A stretch of DNA of 64,000 nucleotides from Methylacidiphilum infernorum V4 (lineage in GTDB: Bacteria > Verrucomicrobiota > Verrucomicrobiia > Methylacidiphilales > Methylacidiphilaceae). Location: positions 1,364,001-1,428,000 of the forward strand of contig NC_010794.1 in the NCBI RefSeq assembly GCF_000019665.1. The letters are read 5' to 3'. The first letter of the stretch is position 1, and each line of letters begins with the position of its first letter. A program made the translations under genes and the position numbers. Shown here piece by piece: positions 45,116 to 52,914 of this stretch. Below the pieces are notes generated by a model. It was not told the origin of the DNA, did not search any database, and worked only from the letters and a program-made list of their open reading frames with translations.

Positions 45116-45140
45116 GAGGCGGGTTTCATTTACCCGCCTC
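45116..45140. promoter_or_regulatory. Intercistronic hairpin between pmoC1 and pmoA1
   Basis: A perfect 9-bp stem, GAGGCGGGT / ACCCGCCTC, has a 7-base loop in the pmoC-pmoA spacer, not followed by a U-run. Eight of nine stem positions match the operon 2 hairpin although the loops differ, which indicates selection for the stem. Confidence 0.75.
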
Positions 45141-45176
45141 CATTTTAATAGATTTGATTTTTTCTTCTGTGATCCC

Positions 45177-46004
45177 CTAGACTTCACAATAAGCCGGATC
45201 AGCCGCTTTTTGGGGCTCATCCATAACCCTTGCCGCCGGGGTTGCGGCCTTGCCCAGGTATACTTGCTTCATCAGCTCATACACTCTAGGACAAGCTTGA
45301 AGCCAAACCCCCATGATGGCCAAGGCCCCCCATCCAAAGGCCACGAATCCCCAATGCAACGGCGCCACGAAAAGTTCTTCCATGAACCACCGGGTATGGC
45401 CGAATTCATTCAGTCCCACATTGGGAAAGATCATCAAGGGTGATCCCACGAGCACCGCGTAGGGAATCGAAAAGGCCCTTGCGAACATGGGGAGCCTGGT
45501 AATGGCATACATAAAAGAGCCTACCCCCAAAATGATGTAGATGGGATAGCTCTGGTAAAATTCGATAATATGACTTGGGGTAAAATCGGTATCCCGAATA
45601 ACGGTTTGATGCCAAGTCCCATCTTGCTCGGTAAAGTAACTGGCTCCCCAATAGATCGCCACCGTGTATACAACGATAAACAATCCCAGGTTCCAATACC
45701 TCCTGAGTTCTTCGACTGGGGAGATATTATCTAAATTTTTATCCCTGGTTATCCAGAGCCATGTGCAAACGGCGATGAAAGCCAAAGCTTCCAAAGCCAA
45801 CTCTGCTAATAGAAGGTTCATCCAATAGGCTTGGTACTCAGGGGAGGTATAATCCAATCCTTTTGTAAAGGCAAAGGCTCGTTCATATAAGTTAACGAGG
45901 ATATACCAACCGCTAAGCAACCCAACGCCCAGCCACATCCGATTCCACGAAAAAAGAGATCTTTCGGGAATCGCAATAGTTGTAGCCGCTGTAGTCTGCG
46001 CCAT
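45177..46004 (-). CDS. pmoC1: Particulate methane monooxygenase subunit C, operon 1
   Basis: The 275-residue first gene of pmoCAB-1 has WHQTVIRDTDFTPSH and NEFGHTRWFMEELFVAPLHWGFV conserved. The N-terminal half has diverged clearly from PmoC2 and PmoC3, while the C-terminal half remains close. SD TAGGAGG stands before the ATG. Different membrane segments in the N-terminal half may tune the enzyme or its assembly. Confidence 0.97.
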   Translation of the reverse strand: MAQTTAATTIAIPERSLFSWNRMWLGVGLLSGWYILVNLYERAFAFTKGLDYTSPEYQAYWMNLLLAELALEALAFIAVCTWLWITRDKNLDNISPVEELRRYWNLGLFIVVYTVAIYWGASYFTEQDGTWHQTVIRDTDFTPSHIIEFYQSYPIYIILGVGSFMYAITRLPMFARAFSIPYAVLVGSPLMIFPNVGLNEFGHTRWFMEELFVAPLHWGFVAFGWGALAIMGVWLQACPRVYELMKQVYLGKAATPAARVMDEPQKAADPAYCEV

Positions 46005-46490
46005 ATCATTCCTCCTAGTTTATAGTTACGATTTAGTGTTTATATACCTTAATTAAAGTCTCCCTTTTCTATCGAGGGGGACTTATATAGCGAAGTCGGT
46101 ATGCCAACCGTTCTTCTGTTGCAACCGTAATATTCTTACCGATTTGAAGCAATTGGTAATATGGAGGAAAAAAGAGGACAACAACCAAGGGAGGAATCCC
46201 CTTTAAAGGAGAGTTTAAAAACCCACGGAATTAGGACAAGATTAAAGGAACTATCCCGATAATCTTTTCTATCAATTAGTAAGAAATATTTATATACTAT
46301 ACTCCTACTCTTTTTAACTCTATTTATCCCATATATTTTTAAACAGTATTACCTTATAATATATGTTATATATATTGCATATATTTTAAGAATAACCTTG
46401 ATTTTATTACTTAAAGACATCCTATAAAAATAAAAGGGATATGCCTCATCCATTTTTAGGCATATCCCTCAATATATTCTTCGCGATCCT
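46005..46490. promoter_or_regulatory. Leader region of pmoCAB-1
   Basis: No gene is visible. TTACGGTTGC (complement of 46121-46130) lies about 116 bases before pmoC1, and an ATTACC motif (complement of GGTAATATG near 46151) lies further upstream, as in the pmoCAB-2 leader. The segment 46260-46430 is strongly AT-rich (ATAATATATGTTATATATATTG). Promoter boxes were not assigned. Confidence 0.45.
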
Positions 46491-46749
46491 CTGCTATCAA
46501 GAACCTGCGCAAATACAGGGTTTTCTTCCTGCCCCGACGGGTCTTGCTGGCCCCATTCGTATGGGGCAGGCCTGCCTTTCCCGGCTACATTCGGAGCGAT
46601 TCCGGATGTAGCGCTACATTTGCTTGCTGCGGACTCGCCACGGGTAGGCAAACTGTTGTCGCCAGCCGTCCTGTGCTCATCGCACTTTCCATAATCACTC
46701 TATCACTCTTATACATTAATGCGGATGATGTGAAATACTTGAGTTTGGC
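46491..46749 (-). mobile_element. Non-autonomous IS607-type derivative (MITE-like), family 1
   Basis: On the minus strand it reads the IS607 left end (AAACTCAAGTATTTCAC, GTGATTATGGAAAGTGCGATGAGCAC), a few tnpA codons (MESAMSTG) and then the tnpB tail (RLATTV...). The shared right terminus GCGCAGGTTCTTGATAGCAG closes it. The same junction occurs in the copy at 20176-20426. It lies between the pmoCAB-1 leader and the response-regulator gene. Confidence 0.82.
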
Positions 46750-46965
46750 TCCGTCCTCACGGATGGAGCTCCCGGTAGGGATTACTCCCACCCCGACGAA
46801 CCCCAAGGGATTTCCTGCTTCTGCGAGGGATGGCTGATACCCTCTTGCCGAGGGTGCCCCGCACAAGGACCCTCTCCACAAGGCGCAAGGTGGGCCCGCT
46901 CCGACCCTACCATCCCTAAGGTGATGTGCTCTCCCTTGCGAAAGGGGACCGAGAGGGTAAATCGA
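46750..46965 (-). mobile_element. GC-rich structured remnant, probably an IS200/IS605-type end pair
   Basis: This dense hairpin-forming block lies in AT-rich surroundings. On the minus strand it opens with CTCTCGGTCCCCTTTCGCAAGGGAGAG and closes with CTCCATCCGTGAGGACGGAG. The reading before the last hairpin (EAGNPLGFVGVGV) is compatible with a tnpB C-terminal relic. It abuts the left end of the family 1 short element. A free structured RNA is the alternative. No match to RNase P RNA, tmRNA or SRP RNA hallmarks was seen. Confidence 0.4.
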
Positions 46966-46975
46966 GTTAAAAAAG

Positions 46976-47674
46976 CTAACTTTTTACAGGGGATGATTCT
47001 GAATCAATACCGCTGGTTTGAGACTGTTGCCAGGAGATGGCATAATGAACCAGTTGCGGTCCACTTTTAAGATATAATTTTTGCTTGATGCTTGCTCGGT
47101 ATGCTTCCACGGTTTTAACGCTTAAGCTTAATTGTTCGGCGATCTGCCTGCTTCCATAGCCTTTACCTATCAATTGGAAAACTTCAAATTCCCTGTCGCT
47201 TAAAGCTTCGATCGGGCTAATCGACAAGGCTTTTCTCTTTCCTGAAACCCCTTGAAGAATACGGTTGGCTACTCGTTCACTAACGGATATTCCCCCAGCA
47301 AGAACTTTCTGGATAGCCGCTATAAGTTTTTGACCTCCCTCATTTTTCATAAGGTATCCACGAGCCCCTGCACGCAAAACCCTTTCCGCATATAAAGACT
47401 CCTCATGCATTGAAAGGACCAATAGGGCGATATCCGGATAAGCGGCATGGATATCCTTGATCAGTTCAAGTCCGCTTTTCCCCGGAAGGGATATATCGAC
47501 GAGTACGACATCGGGCATTGTTTTTTCAATGAGTTCGAAACCCTCATGGGCGTTTTTAGCCGCGCCACATACACTTAACCCAGGAGTGGAATTTATAAGC
47601 TGAATTAACCCCTCCCTGAGAATGGCGTGATCATCGACAATTAAGACTTTATGCACTTTTTCTCCTGCATTCAT
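46976..47674 (-). CDS. NarL/FixJ-family response regulator
   Basis: The receiver domain occupies residues 1-125, with acidic pair DD14-15, phospho-acceptor D60 in VVLVD, and Lys near residue 112. A LuxR-type HTH (about 165-220, LSDREFEVFQLIGKGYGSRQIAEQLSLSVKTVEAY) follows. The start 47674 (MNAGEKV) is preferred. An in-frame ATG at 47707 lies inside the adjacent mobile remnant and would add 11 residues. The ACGGAG 9 bases before 47674 lies partly in that remnant, so the ribosome-binding site may be insertion-derived. No sensor kinase is adjacent. Its targets are unknown; the pmoCAB-1 operon lies about 1 kb away. Confidence 0.9.
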   Translation of the reverse strand: MNAGEKVHKVLIVDDHAILREGLIQLINSTPGLSVCGAAKNAHEGFELIEKTMPDVVLVDISLPGKSGLELIKDIHAAYPDIALLVLSMHEESLYAERVLRAGARGYLMKNEGGQKLIAAIQKVLAGGISVSERVANRILQGVSGKRKALSISPIEALSDREFEVFQLIGKGYGSRQIAEQLSLSVKTVEAYRASIKQKLYLKSGPQLVHYAISWQQSQTSGIDSESSPVKS

Positions 47675-47685
47675 ATATGAATTCT

Positions 47686-47911
47686 CCGTTCCGTCAGACT
47701 TACTCATTCCTGCTCAGCCATCGACATAGCTGACTTCCTGCTTCCTCGAGGCGGTTTTGCCTTGCGTGTGAACGTCAGGCCAGAGCCTTCCTCTCCACAG
47801 GCCTGCCTTCCGGCGGAACTCGCCGTAGGGCCGTTCAAGACGGCCAATATGAGATAAAATGTACAAGAAAGATTGAAAAAGATCAAATAATTAATCAACT
47901 GTTCAATCCCC
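47686..47911 (-). mobile_element. Non-autonomous IS607-type derivative (MITE-like), family 2
   Basis: Its right terminus (AATGAGTAAGTCTGACGGAACGG on the minus strand) and about 110 bases before it match the right end of the decayed element at 36877. A tnpB-tail reading (ATASSAGRQACGEEGSG) and the left end (GGGGATTGAACAGTTGATT) match the copy at 33041-33265. It ends about 11 bases before the response-regulator start codon. Confidence 0.85.
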
Positions 47912-48000
47912 ATATTCGCCTTTATTATACGCTATATAATTAGAACATCAAATATTTCATCGGATTAATTTTATCGGGGTATTTTTTTAAATCCCTATTA

Positions 48001-49122
48001 TTAATAGATTCTTTTTTTAAACAAGTACCAACTAAAACTCATGCTGAACAATCCGATGAAAAATAGGGGTATAAATTGATTCCACAAGCTGTCCAGGCCT
48101 CTACCTTCTAAAAAAACCCCTCTGATGATGATTAAAAAATAACGCATCGGATTCATAAAAGTCAGATACTGGATCAGTTCAGGCATGTTGCGGATGGGGG
48201 TAGAAAAACCAGATAAAACGATCGATGGGATCAAAAAGAAAAACACTCCAAGCAAAGCCTGCTGTTGGGTTGAGGCAAGAGAAGATATAGCAAGTTCAAT
48301 GCCCATGATGGCGAAGAGGAAAAAAAGAAGCCCGAGGTAAAGGATAGCCATGTTGCCCATAAAAGGAATTTTGAACCATAAAAGGGCAGCCAGTAAGATA
48401 AGAGTGGCTTCCGCCATGGCGAAAAGAAGGCCGGGAATTGTTTTGCCCACGAGAATTTCTATTGGCCGTAGAGGGGTTACCAGAAGCTGATCGAAAGTTC
48501 CCATCTCCTTTTCCCTTGCGATAGACAGTCCAATGGTCATTGCCGAGACTACAAAGGTTAAAATGGCGATGAGACCCGGGACGATAAACCAACGGGAAAG
48601 AAGGTTGGGGTTATAAAGGGATCGAAAAGATATCTGGGAAGGTAAAGGGCCCAACCCCGCCTTTTTTATCCACTCGGCATTAAATTCAGAGATAATCTGG
48701 TTGGCATATCCAGAAAGAATCGCTGCCGTATTCGAATTTCTCCCGTCTATGATCAACTGGACTTTTGCACTCCTACCGGACAAGAGATCTTCATTGAACC
48801 GGCGGTCTACGTGGAGAACGAAAAGAGTTTTCCTTCCTTCGATTTCTTCTTTAAGGAGCGAATCCTTGAAAATTTCCCTTTTTAAAATGAAGATAGGAGA
48901 CCCTTTAAATTTTGAAACAAACTCCCTTGAATTCAGGGTCCTGCTTTCATCGTAAAGACAAAAAGAAACTTTAACGAGATCAAAAGTAGCTGCATAACCA
49001 AAAACAAACATCTGGATCACCGGAGGAACGATTAAAACAAACCGACTTCTTGGATCTCTGACAAAGACGAGAATTTCTTTAATAACCAAGCCTATTATCC
49101 GATTCCACGATTCTATTGCCAT
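48001..49122 (-). CDS. ABC-2 type transporter permease
   Basis: The 373 residues comprise an N-terminal helix, a large periplasmic loop (to about residue 170) and five C-terminal helices with the EKEMGTFDQLLVTPLRP and FLIPSIVLSGFSTPI blocks of YhhJ/YbhR-type permeases. It is a paralogue of the next permease (49147-50277). The last gene of the five-gene efflux operon; the two permeases probably form the membrane channel served by the dual ATPase. Confidence 0.9.
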   Translation of the reverse strand: MAIESWNRIIGLVIKEILVFVRDPRSRFVLIVPPVIQMFVFGYAATFDLVKVSFCLYDESRTLNSREFVSKFKGSPIFILKREIFKDSLLKEEIEGRKTLFVLHVDRRFNEDLLSGRSAKVQLIIDGRNSNTAAILSGYANQIISEFNAEWIKKAGLGPLPSQISFRSLYNPNLLSRWFIVPGLIAILTFVVSAMTIGLSIAREKEMGTFDQLLVTPLRPIEILVGKTIPGLLFAMAEATLILLAALLWFKIPFMGNMAILYLGLLFFLFAIMGIELAISSLASTQQQALLGVFFFLIPSIVLSGFSTPIRNMPELIQYLTFMNPMRYFLIIIRGVFLEGRGLDSLWNQFIPLFFIGLFSMSFSWYLFKKRIY

Positions 49123-49146
49123 TTCTCTGAAAGCCCTCTTTAACTG

Positions 49147-50277
49147 TTAGTCGATCCTTGTTTTCCACAATGAATAGGTAATGCCATTGATCATCAGCCC
49201 AAAAAAAGCCAAAACGGCTAGGTTCCAGCCGATAACGTTCCAGGCATTTCCAGCAAGGAAAAGGGTTTGAAGAATCGCCACAAAATACCTTGCCGGGAAA
49301 AGAAGTGTCAAAAACTGGATGGGTTCGGGCATCGAATGGATATCGAAAATGAAACCAGAAAGCATGAAAGCGGGCAAGAAGCTTGTAACGATCGACACCA
49401 TGCTGGCAACAAAAGAGTTCCTGGAAAGGGTCGATATCAAAACTCCTATGCCCATTACGGCCAAGAGAAAAAAAACAGAGGCAACAAGGAGGACGAAAAA
49501 CGATCCCCTAAAAGGAACCTTAAAGAGGAAAACGGCGAGCAGAAAAGAAAAGAACATTCCCCCCATACCCAGGGTAAAGTAAGGCAAAAGTTTTCCCATG
49601 AAATGTTCCCTTTTGGTTAAAGGGGTGGCCAGTAGGGCTTCCATGGTTCCCCTCTCCCATTCTCTGGCAACGACGAGTGCAGTCAGCAAAGCTCCCACCA
49701 CCGTCATGTTCACAACGATGATACCGGGTACCAGGTAGTACTTGGTCAACAAGGCGGGATTAAACCAAACCCTGATTTCCTGGGAAACAGGAATAGCTCC
49801 TTGCCTATTTTGATCTATTTTTTCTCTTTTAAGCCACGTCGACCAAACTCCCAACAGGTAGCCTTCGATGAGTCTTGCGGTATTGGCATCGGTGCCGTTG
49901 ACGATCGTCTCTATATTTCCCAGGCCAAAGGCCAGCGCTTCTCTATTCCAATTTCCCCTCAGCCATACAATAGCCAAAAGCCGACCCCTTTGAAAATCAA
50001 CTTCTGCCTCTTGAATCGTCGCATAGGACCGGGGAGAAAAATAAAGGGAATTTTTAAGACTGGATTCAAAACTTGAAGTCAGTCCCGTAGGGTTTTCCAC
50101 AACAACAGCTATAGGCAGATGCACGGCATCGAGAGAGATGCCGTATCCGAATAAAAAGAGTAATATCGAAGGAAGGATAAAAGCGATTCCAAAACTTGAC
50201 GGATCCCTGAGAATTTCGATCCATTCTTTGTGAATGAACCCAAAAAGTCGGCCGGTTAAGAAAGGTTCCTTTTTCAA
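49147..50277 (-). CDS. ABC-2 type transporter permease
   Basis: The 376 residues share the fold of the downstream permease: N-terminal helix, large extracytoplasmic loop, then EWERGTMEALLATPLTK and FLPAFMLSGFIFDI membrane blocks. It overlaps the ATPase gene by four bases, so translation is coupled. Expected role: half of the permease of a drug or envelope-component exporter. Confidence 0.9.
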   Translation of the reverse strand: MKKEPFLTGRLFGFIHKEWIEILRDPSSFGIAFILPSILLFLFGYGISLDAVHLPIAVVVENPTGLTSSFESSLKNSLYFSPRSYATIQEAEVDFQRGRLLAIVWLRGNWNREALAFGLGNIETIVNGTDANTARLIEGYLLGVWSTWLKREKIDQNRQGAIPVSQEIRVWFNPALLTKYYLVPGIIVVNMTVVGALLTALVVAREWERGTMEALLATPLTKREHFMGKLLPYFTLGMGGMFFSFLLAVFLFKVPFRGSFFVLLVASVFFLLAVMGIGVLISTLSRNSFVASMVSIVTSFLPAFMLSGFIFDIHSMPEPIQFLTLLFPARYFVAILQTLFLAGNAWNVIGWNLAVLAFFGLMINGITYSLWKTRID

Positions 50278-52016
50278 TCTTCCCCCCCTTGTTCAATCAA
50301 ACCGATGAAAGCATCCTCTATGGTGGGATTGGGATTTTCGATTGAGCGAAACCGTCCCTTAATTTCTTCAGGACTTCCTTCTATCAATATTTTTCCCCTT
50401 GATATGATGACCAGCCTATCACAGTATTCCGCCTCTTCGAGATAATGGGTGGTAATCAGCAAGGTAGTATTTCTCTGGGCAAAGCGTATCATCCTCAACC
50501 AAAATTCCCTTCTACTATGGGGATCCATACCGGAAGTCGGCTCATCAAGAAAAAGAATCTCCGGTTCGTGGAGTGTAGCACAAGCTATGGCTAAACGCTT
50601 TTGGAATCCCAAGGGAAGCTTACCCGCATCCCAGTCCAGATACTCATCAAGTTCATATTCGTTGACCGCTGCAGAGATTCTTTTCTCCCTTAGTTGGGAT
50701 TCCAGGCCATAGACGCGGGAAAAGAAAAGGAGATTTTGCATAACACTTAAGTTTGAATAAAGAGAAAACTTTTGGCTGACATAGCCAATTCTCGATCTGG
50801 CCTGGGCCGGAGCGGTTCTTAAGTCCACTCCACCAACCGACAGCTCCCCTTCGGAAGGAGGCAAAAGGCCGCAAAGCATCCGGAATGTCGTTGATTTTCC
50901 CGCCCCATTGGGACCGAGTATTCCAAAAATTTCTCCGGTATTAACCGAAAAACTGATTTTTTTTACAGCTTGAAATTTCCCAAAGAACCGGGAGAGCTTT
51001 TCAACAATGATGACCTTCTGCTTGAGTAATTGTTCATGATTTGCTTTTTCTTTTTTTTTGCCTGTAAAGAAAACAGCCGGTTTCCCTAAAGGGTAATAGG
51101 ATAGAATACAATCGGAGAGTTTTCTTTCACCGGGTCGTGAGGAAACCTGGAGATCCTTGTTTTCCATGAGGAATTCTTCTTTTTTTTCTTTCCAGAGAAC
51201 AACCCTGATGTATTTTCCTTCAAAAGAATAGTCGATTGTGAACGGACTGGAGGCGATTTTTAACAACAGATCTCTTGGGCTCAATTTATCGGAAGCGACC
51301 AACAGGACGATAGCCTTGGCATTTTGTTCCAAGAGCGAGGGAGTTCCTTGAACGAGTTTTCTTCCTTTATCGAGAATAAGGATGTCCTGGCAATACCTAG
51401 CCTCTCCCAGGTAAGAGGTGCTTACCACGACGGATAAGCCTTGAGTTTCAACAAGAAAATGTAATATTTTCCACAGCTCTTTTCTAGACAACGGATCGAC
51501 GCCGACCGTGGGTTCGTCAAGCAGGAGCAACCTTGGAGAAGAAAGAAGCACAGAACTCAAGGCTAATTTTTGCTTCATTCCTCCTGAAAGATTTCCGGCA
51601 AGCCTTTTCATAAATTGGCCAAGTCCAAACAAGGCCAAAAGTTCAGCATATTTCTTCTCCCTTTCTTTTTTAGGAATGCGGTAAAGATCGGCATACAATC
51701 GCAAATTTTCTTCGACGCTCAGCTCTTCATACAGTCCAAAATTTTGAGGCATATAGCCTACTTGTGCAGCAAGAGCCTCTTTGTTGTCCGCGGGGTTCAA
51801 ACCCAAGACTTCGATCTTGCCACAGTCGGGAACAAGCATGCCGGCAAGAAGCCGCAACAGCGTAGTCTTCCCTGCCCCATCCGGACCAACAATCCCTGTT
51901 ATTTTTCCTGGCTCCATAGTGGAAGAAAATTCCCTAAGGGCAAAAACCCTTTTTTTTGCAGTGAGAAAAGACTTGCTCACTTCTTCTAGCCGAACACAAG
52001 GGGCTGTTCCTTCCAT
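50274..52016 (-). CDS. Dual ATP-binding ABC transporter subunit (YbhF/RbbA-like)
   Basis: The 580 residues hold two ABC domains. The first (about 8-230) has GPDGAGKTTL, LSGGMKQKL and LLLLDEPTVGVD; the second (about 330-570) has GPNGAGKSTT, a degenerate signature LPLGFQKRL and ILFLDEPTSGMD. Degeneracy of the second signature is usual in this branch. A linker of about 80 residues joins them. It powers the two permeases that follow. Confidence 0.92.
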   Translation of the reverse strand: MEGTAPCVRLEEVSKSFLTAKKRVFALREFSSTMEPGKITGIVGPDGAGKTTLLRLLAGMLVPDCGKIEVLGLNPADNKEALAAQVGYMPQNFGLYEELSVEENLRLYADLYRIPKKEREKKYAELLALFGLGQFMKRLAGNLSGGMKQKLALSSVLLSSPRLLLLDEPTVGVDPLSRKELWKILHFLVETQGLSVVVSTSYLGEARYCQDILILDKGRKLVQGTPSLLEQNAKAIVLLVASDKLSPRDLLLKIASSPFTIDYSFEGKYIRVVLWKEKKEEFLMENKDLQVSSRPGERKLSDCILSYYPLGKPAVFFTGKKKEKANHEQLLKQKVIIVEKLSRFFGKFQAVKKISFSVNTGEIFGILGPNGAGKSTTFRMLCGLLPPSEGELSVGGVDLRTAPAQARSRIGYVSQKFSLYSNLSVMQNLLFFSRVYGLESQLREKRISAAVNEYELDEYLDWDAGKLPLGFQKRLAIACATLHEPEILFLDEPTSGMDPHSRREFWLRMIRFAQRNTTLLITTHYLEEAEYCDRLVIISRGKILIEGSPEEIKGRFRSIENPNPTIEDAFIGLIEQGGED

Positions 52017-52022
52017 AAATTT

Positions 52023-52898
52023 TTATTCCATTGTCAATGGAGGAGGTTGCGGGGGATAGGGCTGGTTTAAGGGGATTCGAACCGTCGCCGGCATTCCCAG
52101 TCTCAGCCTATAATCTGAATTTTCACTATAAACCCTCACTTGATAGACAAGTCGTGTCCTCAAATCGGGCGTTTCAACGTTTTTGGGAGTAAATTCAGAA
52201 ACCGGCGAAATGAAACCAATCCAACCCGGGAATACCTGTCCGGGATAACTGTCGGTAAGGATTTCCGCTTTCATCCCGAGAAAAATTTTTCCCAGGTAAG
52301 ACTCGGGAACATAAGCTCTTACCCATACCGGTCGATCAAGAGCCATGGTAAAAACAGGTGTCTGGGGGGTTACCATATCTCCCGGCTCAAGGATCCGATC
52401 TTCGATAACCCCGTCTTGGGGCGCATAGAGCTTGGAATCTTGGAGTTCTCTCCTTGCAAGGGAAAGAAGAGCTTCATCGGCTTTCAGTTTGTTCCGTGCT
52501 TCCTTCAAAGCCGCCAAGGCATTATCCCTTTCCTGCAAAGACACGTACAGTTCCTTAACCAAGGCCTCATCCCTTCTATAGGTTATTTCGGCGTTTTCCA
52601 AGGCAGCTTTATCGAGCTCAACCGTATGTTCGGCTTGCCTTACGGCATCCTCGAAGCGAACCGGATCGAGTTCAGCGAGCAGTTGTCCTTTCTTGACCCT
52701 CTGTCCTTCCTGGACATACATCTTTAAGATTCTGCCCGTATCGTAAAAAGCGAGCTGAACTTCCCGAATATCCACATTCCCATATATGGTCAATACTCCC
52801 GGAGAATAGAAATGGAGACGAACAAAAAGAAAAATACCAACAGCTAACAGGGCAAGCAAGGCAATGCCAAAAACCAGTTTCAGTTTTTTCTTTTTCAC
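52023..52898 (-). CDS. HlyD-family periplasmic adaptor
   Basis: The 291 residues comprise an N-terminal transmembrane anchor (about 7-27), a lipoyl half-motif (QRVKKGQLLAELDP), an alpha-helical hairpin (about 80-150) and the second lipoyl half (LYAPQDGVIEDRILEPGDMV). A beta-barrel domain follows. It bridges the inner-membrane ABC unit to the TolC-like channel encoded next. It sits six bases upstream of the ATPase gene. Confidence 0.92.
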   Translation of the reverse strand: MKKKKLKLVFGIALLALLAVGIFLFVRLHFYSPGVLTIYGNVDIREVQLAFYDTGRILKMYVQEGQRVKKGQLLAELDPVRFEDAVRQAEHTVELDKAALENAEITYRRDEALVKELYVSLQERDNALAALKEARNKLKADEALLSLARRELQDSKLYAPQDGVIEDRILEPGDMVTPQTPVFTMALDRPVWVRAYVPESYLGKIFLGMKAEILTDSYPGQVFPGWIGFISPVSEFTPKNVETPDLRTRLVYQVRVYSENSDYRLRLGMPATVRIPLNQPYPPQPPPLTME

Positions 52899-52914
52899 GG
52901 TTAATCCCCTTTCC

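Noticed and set aside
46750-46965. Candidate RNase P RNA or other housekeeping RNA
   Set aside because: GC-rich and structured, but the conserved RNase P core motifs were not found; terminal hairpins and a tnpB-like reading fit a mobile remnant better.
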